From Prevotella sp. (GTDB lineage Bacteria > Bacteroidota > Bacteroidia > Bacteroidales > Bacteroidaceae), in the NCBI GenBank assembly GCA_017449025.1, contig JAFSKJ010000013.1, positions 1 through 64,000 on the forward strand: a DNA stretch of 64,000 nucleotides, read 5' to 3'. Shown here piece by piece: positions 44,107 to 52,054 of this stretch (positions are counted from its first letter, which is position 1; each line of letters starts with the position of its first letter). A program made the position numbers and the translations under genes. Under the pieces are notes generated by a model. That model was not told where the DNA came from. It ran no database searches and worked only from the letters and a program-made list of their open reading frames with translations.

Positions 44107-44118
44107 CAGCGTCCAATC

Positions 44119-44175
44119 AGGGAACGCGGGCGTCCTCGCCCGCTACAGATGCGGGCGGGGTCGCCCGCGCTCCCT
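44119..44175. repeat. REP-like 25-bp hairpin in the regulator leader
   Basis: Arms AGGGAACGCGGGCGTCCTCG.. (44119-44143) and 44151-44175 pair at 22 of 25 positions around a 7-nt loop. GC-rich in an AT-rich leader. Starts a few bases after the transcription start, so the mRNA would begin with a very stable stem about 40 nt before the ATG. Confidence 0.8.
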
Positions 44176-44216
44176 TATGCAAAGCGGTGAAATAACCGTT
44201 AGTTATATAGAAGGTT

Positions 44217-45857
44217 ATGAGAAAGCAATTTACCATATTTACTGTCGCTGCTGTGCTGTGGGGCAGCATCGGATGCAAGGAGGAGCACAGCCCCATGCTT
44301 GAGCAGTTGGAAGCCCTGGAGCAGGCAAACAGGGCCGACGAGCCGATGACGAACGACTCGCTTGCCTTGCAACTGGTGGAACACTTCGACCGCCACGGCA
44401 ACAGCAATGAGCGCATGCGCGCCCGCTACATGCTCGGACGGACATACGCAGACCTTGGCGAGCTGCCACGCGCCCTTGAGACATACTTCGAGGCGGCGGA
44501 ATGCGCTGACACCACCGACCGAGACTGCAATTTCGCCGTGCTGAGCCGCATACATGCGCAAGCGGCAATGGTTTATTATGAGCAAGTTCAGCCACGGAGC
44601 CAGTTGGAAGAGCTGCGGAGGGCAGAATACTATGCCCGCAGGGCAAAGGATACGCTGCAAGCCATAGAATGCCACACCCAACAAGGCGACGCATACAGCT
44701 ACCTGAAGATGACTGACTCCGTAATCTATATTAAGGAGGAAGCGGCGCGGATGTTTAAGAAATTCAGAAGAGAAGACCGGGCGGCTCAAAGTATTGGTAG
44801 TATGATAAACCCTTTAATTAATAAAGGTGAGACAGCAAAGGCTAAGGAATACTGTGAGCTATACGAAACAAAGTCGGGATTCTTCGACGACGAGGGAAAC
44901 ATTGAGAAGGGACGCGAGGTGTACTACTACGCGAAAGGCAACTACTACTTGGCCGTAGGCAAGGTGGACTCGGCAGAGTATATGTTCAGGCGGGAGCTGA
45001 GCACAGGAAAGGACATCAACAACCAGATAGGCGGAAGCAAGGGGTTGCAATTGGTTTATGAGAAGCTGAAGAAGCCAGACTCCATAGCCAAGTATGCCAA
45101 CATGAGCTATGAGCTGAACGACTCGGCATACCTGCTGTCGGAAATGGAGAATATACAGAAGCTGAAGGCGTCGTACAACTACAACCACAACAAACTGCTG
45201 GCAGAGCAGAAGGCGAGGGAGGCGGAGCAGACATGGTATGCGCTGCTGACGGTGGCGGCAACAGCAGTGATTGCCGCATTAGCCGCCCTGCTGGCCTTCA
45301 GCCGCTACCGCGCAAGGAAGGAGCGGAAGGTGGCAGAATACAGGAAGCACTTGGAGAACTTAGAGACGATGCAGAGCGAGCTGATGGAGATATGCTCGGA
45401 GAAGGGCATGACACCGGAGGAGATATTCGCACGCAAGAGCAAGGACATAACCGAACAGCTGCAACGCATAAGTGAGTTCAAGGCTACGGTGAGGAAGACC
45501 GGCGGCACACTTGAGGAGCGGCTATGCAACTCGCGGATAGTGACAAGGCTGAGGGAGAAGACCAAGACAAGCCCTTACGTGGTGGCGAGCAGCGCGGAGA
45601 TGAAGGAGCTGAGGAACCTGATAAACGAGGAGATACCACAATTCTACACCACGCTGAACACCCCAAGCCACACACTGAGGCAGCCGGAGTACGACATCTC
45701 GCTGCTGGTGCGCGTGCACTTCTCGCCGTCGGAGATACAGAAGCTGACCGGCACGACGTCGGCATACGTTACCAACACGCGCACACGACTGCTTAAGAAG
45801 GTGTTCGGCGAGGACGGCAAGGCCTCTGACTACGACGAGCGACTGTTTGGAATCTGA
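44217..45857 (+). CDS. TPR membrane regulator with C-terminal HTH
   Basis: 546 residues. Signal-like start with GSIGC (Cys20, lipobox-like). The first 320 residues are tetratricopeptide-type helices (RARYMLGRTYADLGELPRAL, CHTQQGDAYSYLKMTDSVIY). One transmembrane helix follows (TWYALLTVAATAVIAALAAL, about 335-360), then a coiled coil (EYRKHLENLETMQSELM) and a C-terminal HTH-like segment (FSPSEIQKLTGTTSAYVTNT and RTRLLKKVF). This is the Bacteroidetes TPR-regulator form: a periplasmic sensor with a cytosolic DNA-binding end. Divergent from the DUF3244-S74 operon, which is its probable target. Carrying both a lipobox and a transmembrane helix is odd. Confidence 0.82.
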   Translation: MRKQFTIFTVAAVLWGSIGCKEEHSPMLEQLEALEQANRADEPMTNDSLALQLVEHFDRHGNSNERMRARYMLGRTYADLGELPRALETYFEAAECADTTDRDCNFAVLSRIHAQAAMVYYEQVQPRSQLEELRRAEYYARRAKDTLQAIECHTQQGDAYSYLKMTDSVIYIKEEAARMFKKFRREDRAAQSIGSMINPLINKGETAKAKEYCELYETKSGFFDDEGNIEKGREVYYYAKGNYYLAVGKVDSAEYMFRRELSTGKDINNQIGGSKGLQLVYEKLKKPDSIAKYANMSYELNDSAYLLSEMENIQKLKASYNYNHNKLLAEQKAREAEQTWYALLTVAATAVIAALAALLAFSRYRARKERKVAEYRKHLENLETMQSELMEICSEKGMTPEEIFARKSKDITEQLQRISEFKATVRKTGGTLEERLCNSRIVTRLREKTKTSPYVVASSAEMKELRNLINEEIPQFYTTLNTPSHTLRQPEYDISLLVRVHFSPSEIQKLTGTTSAYVTNTRTRLLKKVFGEDGKASDYDERLFGI

Positions 45858-45862
45858 CTTGT

Positions 45863-47752
45863 TTATTTTTTCATTCCTTGGTTGCGCTGGCGCTGCAGCT
45901 CCTCAGCCTGCTTCTGCATGGCCTGTAGGCGTGCTGCCAGTCCGCTCTGTTTCTTTGGGTTGGCCTTGTTCTCCTTGTATCGGGCTTCAAGTATGGCGAG
46001 CAGCTTGGCATCGTTGGTGGTCTTGCGCAGCGTCCACATGATGGCAGCCGAGAAGAACAGTGATATGAAATAGTAGAAGTTAAGCCCGCTGGAATAGTCG
46101 TTGAACATGAAGAAGAACATGAGCGGCATGAGGTACATCATCCATTGCATCATCTTCATCTGCTCAGCCTGTGCTCCCACCATCTGGTCTTTCTGCTGGC
46201 GCATGGTCATATAGGAATAGAGTATGTTGGACACACAGAAGAGAATGCAGGTGAGCGACAGGTGGTCGCCAATGCCCCAGATGTTAGTCCCCCACTCCAC
46301 TATGGGGTCGTAGGTTGAGAGGTCGTCGATCCAGAGGAAGGATTGTCGGCGCAGCTGTATGGCATTGGGCACGAAGTTGAACATGGCAATCCAGATGGGC
46401 ATCTGTATGAGCATGGGCAGGCAGCCGGAAAGGGGGCTGACGCCATACTGGGAATAGAGCTGCATCATGGCCTGCTGTTTCTGCATCTGGTCTTCGGGCT
46501 TGTCAAACTGCTTGGTGGCCTCGTCGAGTTTCGGCTTGAGCACGCGCATCTTTGCCGACGACATATAGCTCTTCTTGACCATAGGGAAGGTGATGGCCTT
46601 GAGCAACAGCGTTATGAGTATGAGCACCACGCCCATGGAGAATCCCCACGACGTGAGCCAGTCGAAGACATAGATGGTGAACCAGCGGTTGATGATGCGG
46701 AAGAGCGGCCAGCCAAGGTAAACGAGCTGCTCCAGGTCGAGATCCTTGCCGAAGGTGCTCTGTTCCTCCACTTCCTTTATCAGGCGGAAGTCGTTGGGTC
46801 CCAGATACATCTCGAACTCCGAGGGCTTGGCTCCCGTGGGGTCGAAGGCGGTCTTCAGCTTGGCATTGAACTTCTTCAGGAATCCCGTTCCCTTCTCCTG
46901 AGGAATGCTGGTCATGAGCGAGTTGGCGGCAAAGTCGTCTTTGGCAATGAGTGCAGCTGAGAAGAACTGGTTCTTGAATGCCACCCAGTTGAGCTGCTCG
47001 TCAATCTTCTCGTCAATCTTCTCGCTGGTCTCGCTCAGATAGTCGGTGCCGCCGTTTTTCTCCTTATATGTAAGTGTGGAATAGCGGTTCTCGAAGGTGA
47101 AGCCCTTCTCCTGCTGGCGCGCCATGTCGCTCCACTCAATGTCCATCTCATTGTAGTTGGGTGCGAACATGCCGCCAAGTCCCTTTGCCTGCAACGAGAA
47201 GTGCAGCATATAGTCCTTGCCAAGACGATAGGCCATGACAATGCAGCCTCCGTTGGCGGCCTGTGCTGTCATGGTGACAGTAGAGTCGCTGACGTCGGTA
47301 GGAGTGAAATATAGGTCGCGGGTAATGATGTTGTCCTGCTTGCCGGCGAGCATGAAGTTCATGTTCTGGGTCTCACCGTCGAAGAGGGTGACGTCGTTCT
47401 GTGAGTTGTCGGCGTTCAGGAAGCCCTTTACCACGGCCTTCTCAATGGTTCCTCCCTTTGTGGATAATGTCAGCTCCACCTTTTCGTTCTTAAGCACCAC
47501 GGGAGTAGCCTTGCCGTTGAGTGCTGCATGGAAAAGAGCGGTAGTGTCGCCCTTGGCTGCTGCCTCGGCCTCTGCCGCAGCCTTTTCAGCCTGCTTGAGT
47601 TGCTGTTTTTCTGCTGCGTCGCGCGCCACGGCAGCTATGCTGTCTTGCTTCCGCTGATTCTCAATGTCCTCGGCCGAGGGCTGTGTCCACCAACTGAATA
47701 CAAGGAACGCTATCACCATGAGTACCAAGCCGGTAAGTGTGTCTCTGTTCAT
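45863..47752 (-). CDS. yidC: Membrane protein insertase YidC
   Basis: 629 residues. First helix TGLVLMVIAFLVFSWWTQP anchors the large periplasmic domain (about 40-350), which includes a helical Ala/Glu-rich linker after residue 25. The conserved insertase core (about 365-600) has WGFSMGVVLILITLLLKAIT, KSYMSSAKMRVLKPKLDEATK, MQLYSQYGVSPLSGCLPMLI and MMQWMMYLMPLMFFFMFNDY. It inserts inner-membrane proteins with or without SecYEG. The length fits Bacteroidetes YidC. In many relatives pyrG lies directly upstream; here a 584-nt repeat-rich spacer does instead. The 3' end lies 5 nt from the convergent TPR regulator. Confidence 0.95.
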   Translation of the reverse strand: MNRDTLTGLVLMVIAFLVFSWWTQPSAEDIENQRKQDSIAAVARDAAEKQQLKQAEKAAAEAEAAAKGDTTALFHAALNGKATPVVLKNEKVELTLSTKGGTIEKAVVKGFLNADNSQNDVTLFDGETQNMNFMLAGKQDNIITRDLYFTPTDVSDSTVTMTAQAANGGCIVMAYRLGKDYMLHFSLQAKGLGGMFAPNYNEMDIEWSDMARQQEKGFTFENRYSTLTYKEKNGGTDYLSETSEKIDEKIDEQLNWVAFKNQFFSAALIAKDDFAANSLMTSIPQEKGTGFLKKFNAKLKTAFDPTGAKPSEFEMYLGPNDFRLIKEVEEQSTFGKDLDLEQLVYLGWPLFRIINRWFTIYVFDWLTSWGFSMGVVLILITLLLKAITFPMVKKSYMSSAKMRVLKPKLDEATKQFDKPEDQMQKQQAMMQLYSQYGVSPLSGCLPMLIQMPIWIAMFNFVPNAIQLRRQSFLWIDDLSTYDPIVEWGTNIWGIGDHLSLTCILFCVSNILYSYMTMRQQKDQMVGAQAEQMKMMQWMMYLMPLMFFFMFNDYSSGLNFYYFISLFFSAAIMWTLRKTTNDAKLLAILEARYKENKANPKKQSGLAARLQAMQKQAEELQRQRNQGMKK

Positions 47753-47840
47753 ATCAATTATTGCTTATACCTTATTATTTTTTATACTGTTACAGTCCGC
47801 TGCCCACCCCAATGTGATGGTCAAACGACATTTCAAGCTG

Positions 47841-47848
47841 CAAAATTA
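47841..47848 (-). promoter_or_regulatory. -7 box upstream of yidC
   Basis: TAATTTTG on the minus strand, about 90 nt before the start codon; no clear -33 box. Confidence 0.4.
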
Positions 47849-48022
47849 CTAAAAAGATTGCAATTACCGCTGTAAAAAACATTTTTTAAGGTTATGAGGT
47901 TGCTCAGCACCCTATCCTTGCACCTCAAGTATGATTACCATGCACAGCCTAATGCCCCATAGCGGCTTCTTTTAGATGTGTATAGGGAATATATTAATTT
48001 ACAGAACATATCAATAGAGTTT

Positions 48023-48039
48023 TTCAACCGCACAGCACG
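48023..48039. repeat. 17-nt motif shared with 41593-41609
   Basis: Identical copy of TTCAACCGCACAGCACG, here 37 nt before the 85-nt element. Confidence 0.6.
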
Positions 48040-48076
48040 TAAAATTTTTCATAAAAAATGGCGTGAACATAGAGGC

Positions 48077-48161
48077 CTCATCCGTAGAGTGGCACTTTAC
48101 GACACTAAAGTGGCACTTTTTTGAAATTAAGTGCCACTTTACGGTCGTAAAGTGCCACTCC
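48077..48161. repeat. 85-nt dispersed palindromic element, copy B
   Basis: Matches 23884-23968 at 78 of 85 positions, with the similarity extending some bases further upstream. Contains four TAAAGTGCCACTTT dyads in alternating orientation. Confidence 0.85.
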
Positions 48162-48336
48162 TCTTCTGGCTTGTTCCACGCGCCATTTATTATGTAAAAT
48201 CTTTTTACGTGTCAGAGGTGTCAGTAAAAAGTGTTATCTCGTACGCGCGCGAAGATATGGGTCCCATTAGGATTTCTGCGATTGTTGTTTGATGCAATGC
48301 AATAAATGGCGATTGGCTTGCGTTATTATTATTGAG

Positions 48337-50718
48337 ATGAAAATATGCAACTTACTATACAGGTTCTTCCTCACGGCTGTATTTGCGATGTGGAGCGTGT
48401 CTGTATTGGCCGAGGACTTCTCGCTGAAAGGTCGCGTTGTCGACGAAGAGGGAAACGCACTGGAGTTGGCCACAGTGTCGTGCATAGAACAGGCTAAGGT
48501 GACCATGACCAACCTGAAGGGTGAATTCCATCTGACGCTCCATTCGGCAGACTCTGTAGTGGTGAAGTTTTCCATGGTAGGCTACCAGGCTCGTAGCCGT
48601 GTGCTACGCAAGCCCCATGGCCAGCTGACACTACAGATAGTTATGCGGCCTATGGAGTCGCTGCAGGGAGTGACCATCACCGAGCGTCGCCGACAGACCA
48701 GCGCCATGGAGCAGATAGACATAGAGGCGATAAAGCAGTCGCCGTCGGTAACGGGTAATGCCGTTGAGGAGCTTATACAGCAGCAGGCCGGCGTGTCGAC
48801 CCACAACGAGCTGTCAAGCCAGTACAACGTCAGGGGCGGCTCGTTCGACGAGAACTCCGTATATATAAATAATGTGGAGGTCTACCGACCGTTGCTCGTT
48901 CGCAGCGGCCAGCAAGAGGGTCTTTCGGTGATCAATGCAGACATGGTGGAGAAAATAGGTTTTTCCACCGGTGGCTTCGAGGCCAAGTATGGCGACAAGA
49001 TGTCGTCGGCCTTGGACATCACCTATCGCCGCCCTGAACGTACCGAGGCAACGCTGACAGCCTCGCTGCTTGGCGGGAGCGCATACTTCGGCACATCCGG
49101 CAAGCATTTCTCCATGAGCCACGGCCTGCGCTACAAGACCACCCGCTACTTGCTCGGTTCGCTCGAAACCACTGGAGAGTATCGGCCTAACTTCCTTGAC
49201 TATCAGACCTATATGAGCTGGAAGCCCAGTAAGCGATGGACGGTGGACTTCATCGGCAACATATCAGACAACCACTACAACTTCCGTCCCAAGGACCGTG
49301 AGACAAGCTTTGGCACCATAGAAGACGTGAAATCGTTCAAGGTATACTTCGACGGCCAAGAGAAAGACATCTTCCGCACTTTCTTCGGCACCTTCAGCAT
49401 TGCCCGCAACTTCAACGACTCACTGACGGTGAAGCTGCTCGGCTCTGCCTTCCACACCAAGGAGCAGGAGACATACGACATACAGGGACAGTACTGGCTT
49501 GACGACACGGAGTCGTCGGAGAACCTCGGCGTGGGCACCTATATGGAGCACGCCCGCAACTACCTGAAGGCCGACGTGAAGAGCCTGAAGCTGCTTGTTA
49601 GCAAGCGCTTCAGCAACCATGACGTGGAATTAGGCATCACCCACAAGTGGGAGAAAGTGACCGAACAGGCACGCGAATACGAGATGCGCGACTCGTCAGG
49701 GTACAGCGTTCCCCACTCTGCCGACCGCCTTGACCTGATCTACACCCTCTCGTCGAACAACAAGATGACGTCGACGCGCCTTGAGGGTTACTTGCAGGAC
49801 AGCTACCGTTTCAACCGCAACGAGAACTACTACACGCTGAACTACGGACTGCGCTTCAGCCACTGGTCGTGGAGCGGAGAGACCACCGTGTCGCCCAGAC
49901 TGTCACTTGCGTTGGTTCCGAGGTTCAACCACAACCTGACCATGCGCCTGTCCACCGGCCTCTACTATCAGGCACCATTCTACAAGGAGCTGCGCGACAC
50001 CGTGAAGCAGGCTGCCATAACCGTGGCCACCCTCAACAGCCACATCAAGAGCCCGCGCTCACTGCAGGTGATAGCTGCAGCCGACTACCGTTTCAACATG
50101 ATGAACAGGCCCTTCCGGTTCACTGCCGAGGCTTACTTCAAGGCTTTATCCAATCTGATTCCTTACAATGTACAGAACGTAAAGGTGACCTACTATGGCG
50201 AGAACATGGCATCGGGCTATGCCGCAGGACTCGACCTTAAGCTCTACGGAGAGTTTGTGCCAGGCACCGACTCATGGCTCACCTTCTCGCTCATGCGCAC
50301 ACAGATGAAGCTTGGCGGACAGTGGGTGCCCATGCCCACCGACCAGCGCTATGCGCTTAACTTCCACTTCACCGACTACTTCCCTGGAACCAAGCGATGG
50401 AAGATGACCCTGCGCCTGGCATACGCCGACGGTCTGCCCTTCGGTGCTCCGCACCGTGGGCTTGAGAAGCAGAACTTCCGCGCTCCCGCCTACAAGCGCG
50501 CCGACATAGGCATGAGCTGGCTGGCATACAAATCGGAGCGAAGCAAGAAGACATTCGCACTTCACAATGTGTGGATAGGCCTGGACTGCCTTAATCTATT
50601 CGGAATATCAAACGTTAACTCTTACTACTGGGTGACCGACGTCACTTCACGCCAGTGGGCTGTGCCAAACTACCTTACAGGCCGCCAGATTAACGCCAAG
50701 GCCACACTGGAATTCTGA
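48337..50718 (+). CDS. TonB-dependent receptor
   Basis: 793 residues from ATG 48337; an earlier ATG at 48289 would add 16 atypical residues before the signal peptide. Signal peptide ends VSVLA (about residue 26). A carboxypeptidase-regulatory-like domain (about 28-105, FSLKGRVVDEEGNALELATV) precedes a plug with ITERRRQTSAMEQIDIEAIK, YNVRGGSFDENSVYINNVEV and VEKIGFSTGGFEAKYGDKMS (about 112-235), then a barrel ending KATLEF. No SusD follows, so it is not a SusC. Such receptors often import siderophores, vitamin complexes or peptides; no clue from neighbours. Its stop is 1 nt from the convergent gene. Confidence 0.92.
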   Translation: MKICNLLYRFFLTAVFAMWSVSVLAEDFSLKGRVVDEEGNALELATVSCIEQAKVTMTNLKGEFHLTLHSADSVVVKFSMVGYQARSRVLRKPHGQLTLQIVMRPMESLQGVTITERRRQTSAMEQIDIEAIKQSPSVTGNAVEELIQQQAGVSTHNELSSQYNVRGGSFDENSVYINNVEVYRPLLVRSGQQEGLSVINADMVEKIGFSTGGFEAKYGDKMSSALDITYRRPERTEATLTASLLGGSAYFGTSGKHFSMSHGLRYKTTRYLLGSLETTGEYRPNFLDYQTYMSWKPSKRWTVDFIGNISDNHYNFRPKDRETSFGTIEDVKSFKVYFDGQEKDIFRTFFGTFSIARNFNDSLTVKLLGSAFHTKEQETYDIQGQYWLDDTESSENLGVGTYMEHARNYLKADVKSLKLLVSKRFSNHDVELGITHKWEKVTEQAREYEMRDSSGYSVPHSADRLDLIYTLSSNNKMTSTRLEGYLQDSYRFNRNENYYTLNYGLRFSHWSWSGETTVSPRLSLALVPRFNHNLTMRLSTGLYYQAPFYKELRDTVKQAAITVATLNSHIKSPRSLQVIAAADYRFNMMNRPFRFTAEAYFKALSNLIPYNVQNVKVTYYGENMASGYAAGLDLKLYGEFVPGTDSWLTFSLMRTQMKLGGQWVPMPTDQRYALNFHFTDYFPGTKRWKMTLRLAYADGLPFGAPHRGLEKQNFRAPAYKRADIGMSWLAYKSERSKKTFALHNVWIGLDCLNLFGISNVNSYYWVTDVTSRQWAVPNYLTGRQINAKATLEF

Positions 50719-50719
50719 A

Positions 50720-52027
50720 TTAAAGCAAAGGCCGCAGCAGATGAGCTAACCACCCTCGGGATTTCTGCCATGGAGTACGCATCTTGTTCCACGTTTGGGG
50801 CGTAAGAAGAAAACTTTTACGGATGTCGGCGTAGAACATGGAGTCGAGCGTAGCTGTGGTGGCAGCGTCAATGATTACAGCATTCTCCTCATAGTCGAAA
50901 CGCATGCCCCGTGCGTCGAGATTGGCACTCCCCACGGTGCAATAGCTACCGTCAACCATCATTATCTTAGAATGGTGGAAGCCCGGCTCGTAGACCCACA
51001 CGCGCGCCCCTCGCTTCATGAGCCGGTGGGCATTATAGTATACGCAGTCGGGCGTCAGCGGAACGTCGCTCTTGGCCGAGACCATAATGTCGACCTGTAC
51101 GCCGCGGCCAAGGGCACGCTCAAGGGCGTGGTTGATGGACGAAGTGAGCGTGAAATAAGGATTTACGATTTTCAGGGAGTCGCGGGCGGCGTCGATGGCA
51201 GCAACATAGAACCGGCGCATGGCATCGGAGCTGCCGAGCAGATGGCCTTTGCTGTCATAAACTGCACCAGGCTCGCGGTTGACAATGCCAATGACCGAGC
51301 GGCCTGAGCCAGTAGTGCCTCCGCGATAGTAGCGTGGCTGCTGTATGATGTCCTCGCCGGTCACTTTATTCCACATCCTGAGGAATATATGCTGCAGCTG
51401 GTTTACTGCGCTGCCTTCTATGCGGCAATGCATGTCGCGCCACTCCCCCACTTGCTCTGTGCCTGTGATGTAATAGTCGGCAACATTCATTCCGCCAGTA
51501 TAGGCTATACGCCCGTCGATGACCACAATCTTACGGTGGTCGCGGGGCCAGATATGGTTAACCCACGGAAAGCGTATAGGGTCGTACTCGTAGATGTTGA
51601 TGCTGTCTGCCCGCAGGGAACGGAGGTGATGTTTCAGCAGGGGCTGGTTGTTGGAGTCGTTGCCGAAGCCGTCGAAGAGCGCACGCACCTCCACCCCCTC
51701 ACGGCGTTTCTCACGAAGCAAGTCGAAGAGCAGGGAGGCGATGGAGTCGTTGCGGAAATTGAAATACTCAAGGTGTATGCTTTGGCGGGCTTCACGTATG
51801 TCGCTGAACATGCGCTCAAACTTCTTCTTCCCGCTCATGAGCAGTTCCACGCTGTTGTCGTCGGAAAACTGCACCCCCATGTCTGTCAGCCTGCTGCGCA
51901 GAACGGCGTCGCTGCCGTCTTGCGCAAAGCAGTGGCTTGAGGGAAGCAGCTCCATGGCAACAGACAAGGCTGCCACCACAGTCGCCTTTCCACTAATAAC
52001 GCGCCAAGCCCTCTTCCTGTCTGTCAT
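50720..52027 (-). CDS. Phospholipase D / cardiolipin synthase-like protein
   Basis: 435 residues with two HKD sites: HRKIVVID (His164, Lys166, Asp171) and HSKIMMVD (about residues 352-359), each followed by GGMN or GSANLD-type sequences. This pair defines PLD enzymes such as cardiolipin synthase, which joins two phosphatidylglycerols. The N-terminus is a signal-peptide-like segment (VVAALSVAMELLPSSHCFAQ) rather than the two transmembrane helices of ClsA. So it may be secreted or periplasmic. It is the last gene of the Kdo/regulator unit, 27 nt after the regulator's stop, and ends 1 nt from the convergent receptor gene. Confidence 0.88.
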   Translation of the reverse strand: MTDRKRAWRVISGKATVVAALSVAMELLPSSHCFAQDGSDAVLRSRLTDMGVQFSDDNSVELLMSGKKKFERMFSDIREARQSIHLEYFNFRNDSIASLLFDLLREKRREGVEVRALFDGFGNDSNNQPLLKHHLRSLRADSINIYEYDPIRFPWVNHIWPRDHRKIVVIDGRIAYTGGMNVADYYITGTEQVGEWRDMHCRIEGSAVNQLQHIFLRMWNKVTGEDIIQQPRYYRGGTTGSGRSVIGIVNREPGAVYDSKGHLLGSSDAMRRFYVAAIDAARDSLKIVNPYFTLTSSINHALERALGRGVQVDIMVSAKSDVPLTPDCVYYNAHRLMKRGARVWVYEPGFHHSKIMMVDGSYCTVGSANLDARGMRFDYEENAVIIDAATTATLDSMFYADIRKSFLLTPQTWNKMRTPWQKSRGWLAHLLRPLL

Positions 52028-52054
52028 TTGTCAAAAATAGGCAATGGCTCACAA

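Larger units (their letters stand above)
43896..44216. other. 321-nt divergent regulatory region
   Basis: Two promoters drive in opposite directions (43953-43985 minus, 44075-44106 plus). A GC-rich hairpin (44119-44175) lies in the leader of the TPR regulator gene. No gene seen. Confidence 0.65.
47753..48336. other. 584-nt divergent intergenic region with repeats
   Basis: Holds the yidC -7 box (47841-47848), the 17-nt motif (48023-48039) and the 85-nt element (48077-48161). No protein gene or RNA seen. No promoter could be set for the receptor gene at 48337. Confidence 0.65.

Noticed and set aside
44119-44175. Riboswitch
   Set aside because: Only a single GC-rich stem of the REP type; no conserved aptamer sequence or expression platform is visible.
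48289-48336. 16-codon extension of the TonB receptor
   Set aside because: Places charged and Cys-rich residues before a normal signal peptide that begins at ATG 48337.
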